Shown: one piece after another, positions 16,680 to 24,893 of the stretch
How the letters are laid out: each line of letters starts with the position of its first letter
How positions within the stretch are numbered: position 1 is the first letter of the stretch
DNA from: Clostridium_AW malenominatum
GTDB lineage: Bacteria > Bacillota > Clostridia > Clostridiales > Clostridiaceae
Direction of reading: 5' to 3'
NCBI RefSeq assembly: GCF_039521365.1
Contig: NZ_BAAACF010000003.1
Location: 62,001-126,000, forward strand
Length of the DNA: 64,000 bases
The notes under the pieces: model-generated
The model's database searches: none
Told to the model about the DNA's origin: nothing
The model's input: only the letters and a program-made list of their open reading frames with translations
Made by a program: the position numbers and the translations under genes

Positions 16680-18125
16680 TTAATAAGCATTCTTATTAAC
16701 AAACCCCTTAAACACTGTAAGAAACATTATTTTTATATCCAGCCAAAAATTCCAGTTTTCTATATAGTAAATATCACACTCTATTCTCTTCTCAATGGAG
16801 GTATCTCCACGCCATCCATTAACCTGAGCCCAACCTGTTATTCCAGGTCTTACTTGATGCTTAATCATATACTTAGGTATTTCTTCTTTAAATTGTTCCA
16901 CAAAATAAGGCCTTTCTGGTCTTGGCCCCACTAGGCTCATATCTCCTTTAAGTACATTAAAAAACTGCGGTAATTCATCTATAGAGGTTTTTCTTATAAA
17001 AGTACCCAACTTAGTTTTTCTTGGGTCATGAGAAGTTGTCCATTTTGCAACCTCTTCCTCATCCTTTTGAACTCTCATAGATCTAAATTTATACATAATA
17101 AAACTTCTTTTATTTAGCCCTACTCTTTCTTGTTTAAATATTATAGGACCTGGTGATGTTATTTTTATCAAGCAAGCAGTTAAAATCATTATAGGAGAAA
17201 AAATGATTAAAGCTATAGCCGCTCCTATAATATCTATAATTCTTTTTATAAATTTATTTATCATGTTATCTAAAGGTACATATCTTATATTTATTACTGG
17301 AAGTCCTTCAAGCTCTTCCACATAGGGTTTAGCAGGTATATATTTGTAGTAATCGGGGATTATTTGAGTTCTTACGCCGCTCTTTTCACAAGTATCAATT
17401 ATTTTACCTAAAGCATCATATTGCTTTATATTTAAGGTTATGAAGACCTCGTCAACTTCAAAATCATTGAGATACTTTTCCAATGTATCCATACCATCAA
17501 AGGATACTCCACTAAAGTTAAATTTTTCTTTTATAGAAACAGCTGCAACTTCTTCTAGGGCTTTTAAATCTTTTATGTTATTATCCAAAATAGCTATTAT
17601 ATTATATCCCCACTGCTTATTTCTCTTTATTCTTTTTAAAAACTCAAAAGTTAAAGAATTATATCCTATGACAACAATGTGCTTTAAATTATATCCTTTT
17701 CTTCTAAGATTTCTAAGAATAAGTCTTATTATAGCTCTTTCCAAAACCGTTATCACAACGTTGGATATACCTAGTATGAAGAGTAAATACCTTGAATAGT
17801 TTACTTTTTTAGTAATATAAAGCATGAGAATAAATATTGTAATTCCAACTACATTGGCTTTTAAAATATTTATGCTCTCTTCATAAAAGTTTTTATACCT
17901 TTGGGGTGTATAAAGTTTTAATGAGGCATAAAGAATTAGATAAACAGGTATTATGCACAAAGTAGGAATTAAATAGTAATAAAAATTAACAGTAGTAGCA
18001 TCTTGAGAATAAATTAAGCCACTTTTAAATCTTAAAAACCAGGCAAATATTAAGGAAACTAATATGGCTAAAGCATCTAATATAATCCCAAGTGCATTTA
18101 GATACCTTTGATTCTGTTTAATCAA
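16680..18125 (-). CDS. Undecaprenyl-phosphate sugar phosphotransferase (WcaJ/WbaP-like)
   Basis: A 481-residue polytopic enzyme that starts a surface polysaccharide by moving a sugar-1-phosphate from a UDP-sugar to undecaprenyl phosphate at the inner membrane face. Four or five N-terminal helices lie within about 1-140, then a CoA-binding-like Rossmann domain (about 145-270). A further helix (about 290-315) leads into the catalytic bacterial sugar transferase domain, with KITSPGPIIFKQERVG, MYKFRSM, DELPQFFNVLKGDMSLVGPRP (in part) and the C-terminal RPGITGWAQVNG. The start is TTG, with AGGTAGGTGA upstream. It is the last biosynthetic gene of the locus, and its presence shows the polymer is lipid-carrier linked. 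Confidence 0.92.
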   Translation of the reverse strand: MIKQNQRYLNALGIILDALAILVSLIFAWFLRFKSGLIYSQDATTVNFYYYLIPTLCIIPVYLILYASLKLYTPQRYKNFYEESINILKANVVGITIFILMLYITKKVNYSRYLLFILGISNVVITVLERAIIRLILRNLRRKGYNLKHIVVIGYNSLTFEFLKRIKRNKQWGYNIIAILDNNIKDLKALEEVAAVSIKEKFNFSGVSFDGMDTLEKYLNDFEVDEVFITLNIKQYDALGKIIDTCEKSGVRTQIIPDYYKYIPAKPYVEELEGLPVINIRYVPLDNMINKFIKRIIDIIGAAIALIIFSPIMILTACLIKITSPGPIIFKQERVGLNKRSFIMYKFRSMRVQKDEEEVAKWTTSHDPRKTKLGTFIRKTSIDELPQFFNVLKGDMSLVGPRPERPYFVEQFKEEIPKYMIKHQVRPGITGWAQVNGWRGDTSIEKRIECDIYYIENWNFWLDIKIMFLTVFKGFVNKNAY

Positions 18126-18144
18126 AATATCACCTACCTTCTTA

Positions 18145-19014
18145 TCATTTTTTCTTCTTAAATATATTAACCATATAAGTTAAAATAAGTTTTAATGCTA
18201 TTCCTATATATACTAGTAAAGTAATAAAAATGTTATATTTTTTTCTATAGTGCTTATTATAAAATAAGTACATGGCTCTATGGAACTCATAAATGGTTTT
18301 TACTCTTTTCTTTTTACTAGAAGCTCCTTTATAGTGTATAGTAAGGGCTTTTGGATAATAGATTATTCTATATCCTCCTTCTTTTATTCTATGGCACCAG
18401 TCAATGTCTTCTCCATACATAAAAAAACTTTCATCGAGAAGCCCCACTTTATCTATAGCTTCTCTTCTCACCATCATAAAGGCTCCTACTACAGCATCTA
18501 CCTCACCCGTTTCAAACTCTGATAGATGACCCATATGATAACGCCCAAAGTTCTTATTTCCTGGGAAAAGTTTGTCTAATTTTAATATATAGTGTAGTGA
18601 AGCTTTAGGAGTTGGAAACCCTCTTTTGCAAGCCTTATCTAAGCTTCCATCAGGAAGTACCACTCTACACCCCAGAACTCCAGCTTCAGGATGGTTATCC
18701 ATATAAGCCACAGATTTTTGAAGGCAATTTTCTTTAACCACTGTATCTGAGTTAAGAATGAGTATATATCTTCCCTTAGATTCTTTTATAGCTATGTTAT
18801 TTGCCTTTGAGAAACCTAAGTTGGCATTGTTTTCAATAAGCTTAATCCCTGGAAAGCTTTCTTTTATCATTTCACAACTGCCATCTTTAGAGCCATTATC
18901 GGAAACTATTATTTCGTAAGTCACCGCTTGTCCCACAGTATTTATAACTGATTCTACGGTTTGCTTTAAAAGTTCTTTTGTGTTGTAGTTTACTATTATT
19001 ATTGATAAGTCCAT
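18145..19014 (-). CDS. GT2 family glycosyltransferase (rhamnosyltransferase-like)
   Basis: A 289-residue inverting GT-A glycosyltransferase with a C-terminal hydrophobic helix (about 263-283) and a Lys-rich tail that probably tethers it to the membrane. It has SIIIVNYNTKELL at the N terminus, the metal-binding LNSDT (about 87-91), and an acceptor-site EDIDWCHRI near 205. Members of this clade (COG1216) often transfer rhamnose, and dTDP-rhamnose genes sit in the same locus. The sugar is therefore a reasonable guess, not shown. It precedes the sugar-transferase gene by 20 bases. Confidence 0.85.
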   Translation of the reverse strand: MDLSIIIVNYNTKELLKQTVESVINTVGQAVTYEIIVSDNGSKDGSCEMIKESFPGIKLIENNANLGFSKANNIAIKESKGRYILILNSDTVVKENCLQKSVAYMDNHPEAGVLGCRVVLPDGSLDKACKRGFPTPKASLHYILKLDKLFPGNKNFGRYHMGHLSEFETGEVDAVVGAFMMVRREAIDKVGLLDESFFMYGEDIDWCHRIKEGGYRIIYYPKALTIHYKGASSKKKRVKTIYEFHRAMYLFYNKHYRKKYNIFITLLVYIGIALKLILTYMVNIFKKKK

Positions 19015-19021
19015 GGTTGAA

Positions 19022-19999
19022 CTACCTTTCTAGAATTTTAATTAGCTTGTATATAAAATATTTAAATGTATTTACTACCATTATTGCCTCTATTTTAACA
19101 TAATTGAAGAGATTTTTATAATAGAACTTTGTCTTGTTTATGTGTTTTAAGTTTTTAAAGGCTTCTTTAATTCCTTCTCTATACTCTTTTTCAAATCCCT
19201 TCGTATAAAAAAACATATATTTTATTAAAAATCCTAAAAAAATAAAGGGAATATTTATTATAAGCTGAATTAAAGGCATATTTTTATATACTACATAAAT
19301 ATTATTTCTAGCGGCTAATTTTACTTTAAAACTATTATATTTACTTCCTGTAGTGGCACTGCCTATATGATATACTTTAGCCTTGCTAGAGTAAAAATTC
19401 CTATACCCATGAATTTTAGCTCTGTAGCTTATATCTACATCTTCCATATAAGCAAAAAAGCTCTCATCAAAATAGCCTATTTCCCCGAAAATCTTTTTAC
19501 GATAGATAGCAGCACCAGCACAGCTACTAAAAACTTCACAGTCTTTAATATACTTTTCTATAAAAGCTCCGTCTCCTCTTTTATATGCCCAAGCTAAAAG
19601 ACAATATTCATCTCCAGCATCATCTATTTTATCTTTTTCACGATAACGTATCATTTTGCTGGAAACAGAAAATATTTTAGAGTCTCTTTCAATAGCTTCT
19701 ACTAAATTAAACAACCAATCTTCAAAAACTACAGTATCATTATTTAAAAGAACCACATAATCTCCCATTGATTCTTTTATTCCTCTATTTACAGCAACAC
19801 TAAAACCGTAATTTTTATCCATTTTAATTAACTTTATACCTGGATAATTTTCTTCTATGATATTTAGACTATTATCAGTAGATGCATTATCTACTATTAT
19901 AATTTCAAAGTTAGTAAAAGATTGTTTAGATAGGGAATCTAAACAATCTTTTAAATATTTTTCTCCGTTGTAGTTTGGTATTATTATAGATATTTTCAT
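19022..19999 (-). CDS. GT2 family glycosyltransferase
   Basis: A 325-residue glycosyltransferase related to its downstream neighbour. It has KISIIIPNYNGEKYLKDCL at the start, LNNDT as the DXD-type motif (about 85-89) and AYMEDVDISYRAKIHGY near 190. C-terminal hydrophobic helices (about 240-265) suggest membrane association. It sits 7 bases before the next GT2 gene, so the pair is cotranscribed and probably adds successive sugars. Donor and acceptor cannot be told from sequence. Confidence 0.85.
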   Translation of the reverse strand: MKISIIIPNYNGEKYLKDCLDSLSKQSFTNFEIIIVDNASTDNSLNIIEENYPGIKLIKMDKNYGFSVAVNRGIKESMGDYVVLLNNDTVVFEDWLFNLVEAIERDSKIFSVSSKMIRYREKDKIDDAGDEYCLLAWAYKRGDGAFIEKYIKDCEVFSSCAGAAIYRKKIFGEIGYFDESFFAYMEDVDISYRAKIHGYRNFYSSKAKVYHIGSATTGSKYNSFKVKLAARNNIYVVYKNMPLIQLIINIPFIFLGFLIKYMFFYTKGFEKEYREGIKEAFKNLKHINKTKFYYKNLFNYVKIEAIMVVNTFKYFIYKLIKILER

Positions 20000-20263
20000 A
20001 ATATATTCCTTATGTATTTTTTCACTTTCCTTACATTATTTTGATATAAGTTCTTGAATTTTTTATAAAGATTTCAGAACATATAAATTTACTAATTCAC
20101 TAATAATACTGGCCATATGATAAAATTGTGTCTTATTCATTCTATGATTTACATAATTCATTACTACGGACAATAAAATTAATGAGTTTACGCGCTATAT
20201 TTACTACCTCTAATGCAATATTTGTGTGGTGATTTGTATTTAGCACCAATTCTACAAACTTTT
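20000..20263. other. Intergenic gap inside the polysaccharide operon
   Basis: 264 bases without a convincing gene. On the minus strand there are two short open stretches, about 38 codons ending at 20142 and 25 codons at 20063-20140. Neither has a ribosome binding site or a recognisable domain. They could be remains of a deleted gene or plain spacer. No terminator is visible. Confidence 0.4.
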
Positions 20264-21298
20264 TTATTTAATTTTGTAATATTCAACATACCAATCTGCA
20301 AATTTTTGAAGTCCATCTTCAATTGATGTAGATGGCTTAAAATCTATAGCTGCTTGCAGTCTGTTCGTTGAAGCATATGTTGCTGGTACGTCTCCTGCCT
20401 TTAAAGGTTCAAATATTTTTTCAAATTCTACTTTTCTTCCCAAAGCATTGCTTAAAGCCTTTTCTAAGGTTCCGATAAATGCCATCAACTTTTCAGGTGA
20501 ATTATTTCCAATATTAAATACTTTATGGGCAGCAGCATTTTCTTTTTTTTCTGGTGGATTGCTTAATAGCCTTTCAATCCCTTCTACTATATCGTCAACA
20601 TATGTAAAATCTCTATATAAGTCATTTTTAAAATTACCATTATTAAATATTTTAATTGGCTCGCCAGCAAAGTACTTATTAGCGAAATCGAAGTAAGCCA
20701 TATCTGGTCTACCCATAGGACCGTAAACTGTAAAGAATCTAAGCCCTGTAGCTGGAATTTTGTAAAGATGGCTATAAGTATGAGCCATTAATTCATTAGA
20801 TTTTTTAGTGGCTGCATAGAGTGATACTGGATTATCTACAAAATCAGATTCCTCAAAAGGTACTTTTTTATTAGAACCATATACTGAACTGGATGATGCA
20901 TACACAAGGTGTTCTACAGGATTATATTTACAAGCTTCAAGGATATTAAAAAAGCCAATTATATTGCTTCCAATATATATATCTGGGTTCTCTATAGAAT
21001 ATCTAACCCCAGCTTGCGCTGCTAAGTTTACTACTATATTAGGTTTGTACTCTTCAAAGGCATTCATTATCATAGCCTTATCTGAAATATCTCCCTTGAT
21101 AAATTTAAAGTTTTCAAAGAGTTTAAGCTTTTCCAATCTTGCATACTTAAGATTTACATCATAATAATCATTTATATTATCAATACCTATTACTTTGCAA
21201 CCTTTCTCTAAAAGCTTTTTGGATAAATAAAATCCAATAAAACCTGCAGTTCCAGTAATTAAAAATGTTTTAGTTGTATCTAAAGGTTTGTAACTCAA
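20264..21298 (-). CDS. UDP-glucuronate 4-epimerase-like SDR enzyme
   Basis: A 344-residue extended short-chain dehydrogenase. It has the NAD-binding GTAGFIGFYL near the N terminus, the family's GIDNINDYYDVNLK segment, a catalytic Ser region YASSSSVYG and the YAATK motif. The NINDYYD sequence is typical of CapI/LspL-type UDP-glucuronate 4-epimerases, which make UDP-galacturonate. UDP-glucose dehydrogenase is the gene just upstream, which supplies exactly that substrate. I use the TTG at 21298, with AGGAGG seven bases upstream; an in-frame ATG further up would overlap the previous gene by 47 bases. Confidence 0.88.
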   Translation of the reverse strand: MSYKPLDTTKTFLITGTAGFIGFYLSKKLLEKGCKVIGIDNINDYYDVNLKYARLEKLKLFENFKFIKGDISDKAMIMNAFEEYKPNIVVNLAAQAGVRYSIENPDIYIGSNIIGFFNILEACKYNPVEHLVYASSSSVYGSNKKVPFEESDFVDNPVSLYAATKKSNELMAHTYSHLYKIPATGLRFFTVYGPMGRPDMAYFDFANKYFAGEPIKIFNNGNFKNDLYRDFTYVDDIVEGIERLLSNPPEKKENAAAHKVFNIGNNSPEKLMAFIGTLEKALSNALGRKVEFEKIFEPLKAGDVPATYASTNRLQAAIDFKPSTSIEDGLQKFADWYVEYYKIK

Positions 21299-21311
21299 TT
21301 GTTTTCCTCCT

Positions 21312-22718
21312 TTAATTTTTGGTTGCAGCTGCTTCAGAAAGTGCCTCAGAAATTTCAACGTATGGTCTTCCTATAGAATAGTACTCTACCCCTAGCTTTT
21401 TCATTTCTTCAACATTATATATGTTTCTTCCATCATAAACCAAAGGAGTTCTCATAAATTTCTTATACTCTACTGGCTTAATAGCTTTAACCTCACCCCA
21501 TTCAGTAAAGATAAAACATACATTAGCATTTTCCAAAGCTTCTTCTATATTATCAACATACTTTATAGCACCTTGTCCCACTTTTCCTTCAGGATATACC
21601 TTTTTAAAATTCTCTTTGCCTACTGGGTCATAAGCATAAATATCTGCTCCACAGTCTAATAATAAAGGTATATTTTCAAGAGACGGTGCTTCTCTTAAAT
21701 CATCGGTTCCTGGTTTAAATGTAAGCCCTAGAACTGCTACTTTTAAGCCATTAAATGTAATAAGACGTCTAGAAGCCTTTTTATATAATATGGTCTTTTG
21801 ATCACTATTTACATCAATGGCAGCTTTAATTGTTCTAAGTTCATATCCATTTTGTCTTGCTAAATATTCAAGAGCCTTTGTATCCTTAGGGAAACAGGAG
21901 CCCCCAAAGCCAATACCAGCATTTAAGAACTTGCTTCCAATACGCTCATCAAAACTCATACCTTTTGCTACATCTTGAATATTTGCTCCTACAAGCTCGC
22001 AAAGGTTAGCAATATCGTTCATATAGGATATTTTAAGTGCAAGAAAGTCATTGGATGCATACTTTATCATTTCTGCTGATCTTCTACTTACAGATACTAT
22101 AGGAATATTAAAAGGCTCATATATCTTCATAAGCATATCTTCTGCCCATTTACTTTCTGTTCCTATAATAATTCTTGCAGCATGAAGAGTATCATGCACT
22201 GCTGTACCTTGAGCTAAAAACTCGGGGTTAGAAGCTACCTCAACTCTAATTCTTCTATTACAACCAGCACCATTTCCAACACAAATCTCACCATCATGCG
22301 GTAAGAAATCTTTTATAAACTGCTCTACTTTATCATTAGTGCCTACAGGTACTGTAGATTTTACTACTACAAGACAATCCTTTTCTACTGTTTCAGATAT
22401 TTGCCTTGCAACGGTGGCTAAGTAACTTAAGTTTGCAGAACCATCTGGCTGCTCTGGAGTTCCAACTCCTATAAATATAGCATCTGCATCTCTGTAAGCT
22501 TTTTTATAATCTGTACTATAATAGAGCCTACCAGCTGCATAATTCTTCCTCATCAAACCTTCCAAATCCTGTTCATAGATTGGCGAGATTCCCTTTTTCA
22601 TCAATTCTACTTTCTTTTCATCAATATCTACGCAGGTGACTTGATGACCTACTTCAGCAAAACATACTCCTGCCACTAATCCTACATAACCTGTCCCTGC
22701 TACTGCAATTTTGTACAT
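21312..22718 (-). CDS. ugd: UDP-glucose 6-dehydrogenase
   Basis: A 468-residue NAD-dependent enzyme that oxidises UDP-glucose to UDP-glucuronate. It has the Rossmann motif AGTGYVGLVAG, IGVGTPEQPDG, the hinge region NDFLALKISYMNDIANLCE, the catalytic Cys in GIGFGGSCFPKDTKAL and the C-terminal GLTFKPGTDDLREAPS. Length and motifs match the family. The RBS is AGGGGGAAAG. The next gene is an epimerase acting on its product, so the polymer probably contains a uronic acid, giving it negative charge. Confidence 0.95.
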   Translation of the reverse strand: MYKIAVAGTGYVGLVAGVCFAEVGHQVTCVDIDEKKVELMKKGISPIYEQDLEGLMRKNYAAGRLYYSTDYKKAYRDADAIFIGVGTPEQPDGSANLSYLATVARQISETVEKDCLVVVKSTVPVGTNDKVEQFIKDFLPHDGEICVGNGAGCNRRIRVEVASNPEFLAQGTAVHDTLHAARIIIGTESKWAEDMLMKIYEPFNIPIVSVSRRSAEMIKYASNDFLALKISYMNDIANLCELVGANIQDVAKGMSFDERIGSKFLNAGIGFGGSCFPKDTKALEYLARQNGYELRTIKAAIDVNSDQKTILYKKASRRLITFNGLKVAVLGLTFKPGTDDLREAPSLENIPLLLDCGADIYAYDPVGKENFKKVYPEGKVGQGAIKYVDNIEEALENANVCFIFTEWGEVKAIKPVEYKKFMRTPLVYDGRNIYNVEEMKKLGVEYYSIGRPYVEISEALSEAAATKN

Positions 22719-22766
22719 ATTCTTTCCCCCTAAGTATGATCAAAATATAATTGTAAAATATCAAAT

Positions 22767-22865
22767 TTATTTATTTTTAGAGTGCTTACTATTTAAAACG
22801 TGTATTAACCAAAAGGCTAAAGAAACACTAGCTAAATCTATCGTAAGCTCTAATTTCTTATTCAC
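22767..22865 (-). CDS. Possible 32-residue membrane peptide
   Basis: A GTG-started reading frame preceded by AGGAG at a 7-nt spacing. It encodes MNKKLELTIDLASVSLAFWL and then IHVLNSKHSKNK, a charged start, one hydrophobic stretch (about 11-24) and a basic tail. It lies in the gap between the gtrA-like gene and ugd on the same strand. The RBS is the only strong support. It may be a small membrane protein or chance. Confidence 0.35.
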   Translation of the reverse strand: MNKKLELTIDLASVSLAFWLIHVLNSKHSKNK

Positions 22866-22930
22866 TATTATTCTCCTGATATATTTACCACATTTAATCA
22901 AATTTTTTATCCTATAAGTTTTATTCTGCA

Positions 22931-23356
22931 TTAGCTTTTCTTAAACACAACTAACTTTCCAAAAACGTAGTTTAAAATAATAACTATAATTTGTAATAAA
23001 TATTTACTAACAACTTTATTAATACCTAAAAATTCTACCATATAAATTAATCCAAAATAATCTAAAATCCCTGTAAAACCTCGCGTAAGTATAAAACGAA
23101 TAAATTCATTAAATAATTGGTAAATGTTACTTTTCTTGCTTCTAAAAACAATTACTTTATTAGTAATATAAGCAAACAGTTTTCCTAAAATAAGTGAAAT
23201 CAAATTTGCAGTTTTATAGCTTATATTAAAAAACAAAAGCCCTTGATATATAAAAATTCCAACAAACATTGTTAAAACGCCAAAAATAGTATAAGTCACT
23301 ATTTCTCTACTACATTTTTTTTTTATTATAGACTTAATAAAATTTGTTGTTTTCAT
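22931..23356 (-). CDS. GtrA family membrane protein
   Basis: A 141-residue protein with four transmembrane helices, typical of GtrA/GtcA proteins, which are thought to flip polyprenyl-phosphate-linked sugars across the membrane. FGVLTMFVGIFIYQGLLF and LISLILGKLFAYITNKVIVF are characteristic. It works with a GtrB-type glycosyltransferase (23950-24882) and an extracytoplasmic GT-C enzyme (the YfhO protein, 24894-28208), both present here. Codons about 11-14 contain a run of ten A that could slip during replication and switch the gene off. Confidence 0.85.
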   Translation of the reverse strand: MKTTNFIKSIIKKKCSREIVTYTIFGVLTMFVGIFIYQGLLFFNISYKTANLISLILGKLFAYITNKVIVFRSKKSNIYQLFNEFIRFILTRGFTGILDYFGLIYMVEFLGINKVVSKYLLQIIVIILNYVFGKLVVFKKS

Positions 23357-23371
23357 TTTAATAAATTACAC

Positions 23372-23923
23372 CTATACCCTTTTCTTTACTAATCTAGCAG
23401 GAACTCCAGCAACAATAGAATACGGCTCTACATCATTTAATACAACACTTCCTGCACCTATAATACTTCCAGTTCCTATTTTAACTCCACCAGTGATAAC
23501 AACGTTTGCTCCTATCCATACATTATTTTCAATTAAAATTTTATTCAATTTCTTTTTTTGTAATTTAATGGGGACATGAATATCCTCATATCCATGAGAA
23601 AAAGAAATTATAGAAACTTTAGGTCCTATACTTACATAGTCTCCAATTTCAATTCCACCATTTCCATCAATCCAATCATATTCATTAAATGAAACATTAT
23701 CTCCGACAATTACATTCTCTGGAAACTTGATTGTTACATCAGATGCTATTCTTAGTCCTTTCCCACATTTTTTTAAAAATATTTTATATAATATCATTCT
23801 TAATGGTATTCCTAAAGCTGATGGCACATATTTTGCTATGCCTAAAATTAGATCTCTACATATATATTTCAATACAATATCATAAAAACTTATCTTTTCA
23901 TTAATTATTATCGGCATTCTCAT
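23372..23923 (-). CDS. Left-handed beta-helix acyltransferase
   Basis: A 183-residue hexapeptide-repeat acyltransferase. Helical N-terminal 50 residues are followed by isoleucine-patch repeats such as NVIVGDNVSFNEYDWI, GIEIGDYVSIGPKVSI, IENNVWIGANVVITGGV and IGTGSIIGAGSVVLNDV. The likely catalytic His lies in SFSHGYED. These enzymes usually acetylate sugars using acetyl-CoA, so it probably O-acetylates a precursor of the surface polymer. It is placed between the gtrA and gtrB-like genes, which suggests the modified sugar is handled by that trio. Acceptor unknown. Confidence 0.82.
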   Translation of the reverse strand: MRMPIIINEKISFYDIVLKYICRDLILGIAKYVPSALGIPLRMILYKIFLKKCGKGLRIASDVTIKFPENVIVGDNVSFNEYDWIDGNGGIEIGDYVSIGPKVSIISFSHGYEDIHVPIKLQKKKLNKILIENNVWIGANVVITGGVKIGTGSIIGAGSVVLNDVEPYSIVAGVPARLVKKRV

Positions 23924-23949
23924 TATGTGGAAACCACCTTTTCATTTCC

Positions 23950-24882
23950 TTATTTGTTTTCTTTAATTTCTTTTATGCTATAAGATTTATCTATCTTACT
24001 TCCATAATATATTTTTGAAAGCATATCTCCTAATAACCCAAATATAAATAACTGTAGACCTGTTATAATAAAAAATATAGTAAGTATTGGTTGAAAGTTA
24101 TCTGATAAATCTTCACCTGTTAAAAATAATACAACTGTCCAAATTGCAAAAAAAATTCCACATCCTAAAGTCACTATTCCTGCACTTCCCATTAAATGTA
24201 GTGGCCTAACGGCAAACTTATGCCAAAACCAAACAGAAATCATATCTACAAATCCTTTAAAAGTACGTTTCCAGTTGTATTTTGTAACACCTGCTGTTCT
24301 AGCTCTATGATTTACAACAACCTCTCCGACATTAAAACCTTTAATTTCTAACAGAGCTGGAATAAATCGATGCATTTCTCCATACAAATTTACATTTTCA
24401 AAACATTCTTTTTTATATATCTTCAGAGAACAACCACTATCATGAATATTATCTTTTACAATTAACCCTCTTAAAAGATTTGCACCTCTTGAAGTGAACT
24501 TTTTCATAAAAGTATCTTTTCTATATTTTCTCCAACCTGAAACAACATCCAAGTCATTCTCTTCTAAATAATTAATTAAATTTGGAATATCTGCTGGATC
24601 ATTTTGCCTATCCCCATCCATTGTGATTATATAATCATATTTTGCTGACTTAATTCCAGCATCCATAGCTGCTGTTTGTCCAAAATTTCGCCTAAATCTA
24701 ATATATTTTAATGGATTTAAATTCATAGCCCTTTCATAAGTTTTATCCTTTGAACCATCATCTATAAAAATAATTTCATAATCATAATTTAATTCTTCAC
24801 ATACTTCTTTAATTTCCTTATGTAGCTCTTCTACATTATCCTCTTCATTAAATATTGGTACTACTATTGATATTCCTCGCAT
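23950..24882 (-). CDS. GtrB/CsbB-like polyprenyl-phosphate glycosyltransferase
   Basis: A 310-residue GT2 enzyme of the DPM1-like clade that loads a sugar onto undecaprenyl phosphate. It has SIVVPIFNEEDNVEEL, EIIFIDDGSKDKT, the metal-binding TMDGDRQNDP (about 89-98) and a following SGWRKYRKD, then two C-terminal transmembrane helices (about 228-252 and 262-285). This is the architecture of GtrB, CsbB and GtlA. The GtrA-like flippase and the YfhO protein that complete such pathways are encoded on either side. Confidence 0.9.
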   Translation of the reverse strand: MRGISIVVPIFNEEDNVEELHKEIKEVCEELNYDYEIIFIDDGSKDKTYERAMNLNPLKYIRFRRNFGQTAAMDAGIKSAKYDYIITMDGDRQNDPADIPNLINYLEENDLDVVSGWRKYRKDTFMKKFTSRGANLLRGLIVKDNIHDSGCSLKIYKKECFENVNLYGEMHRFIPALLEIKGFNVGEVVVNHRARTAGVTKYNWKRTFKGFVDMISVWFWHKFAVRPLHLMGSAGIVTLGCGIFFAIWTVVLFLTGEDLSDNFQPILTIFFIITGLQLFIFGLLGDMLSKIYYGSKIDKSYSIKEIKENK

Positions 24883-24893
24883 TATTTGTCCTC

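Noticed and set aside
20063..20140. A 25-codon ATG frame on the minus strand
   Set aside because: No ribosome binding site and no recognisable feature; the DNA around it looks like spacer or gene remains.
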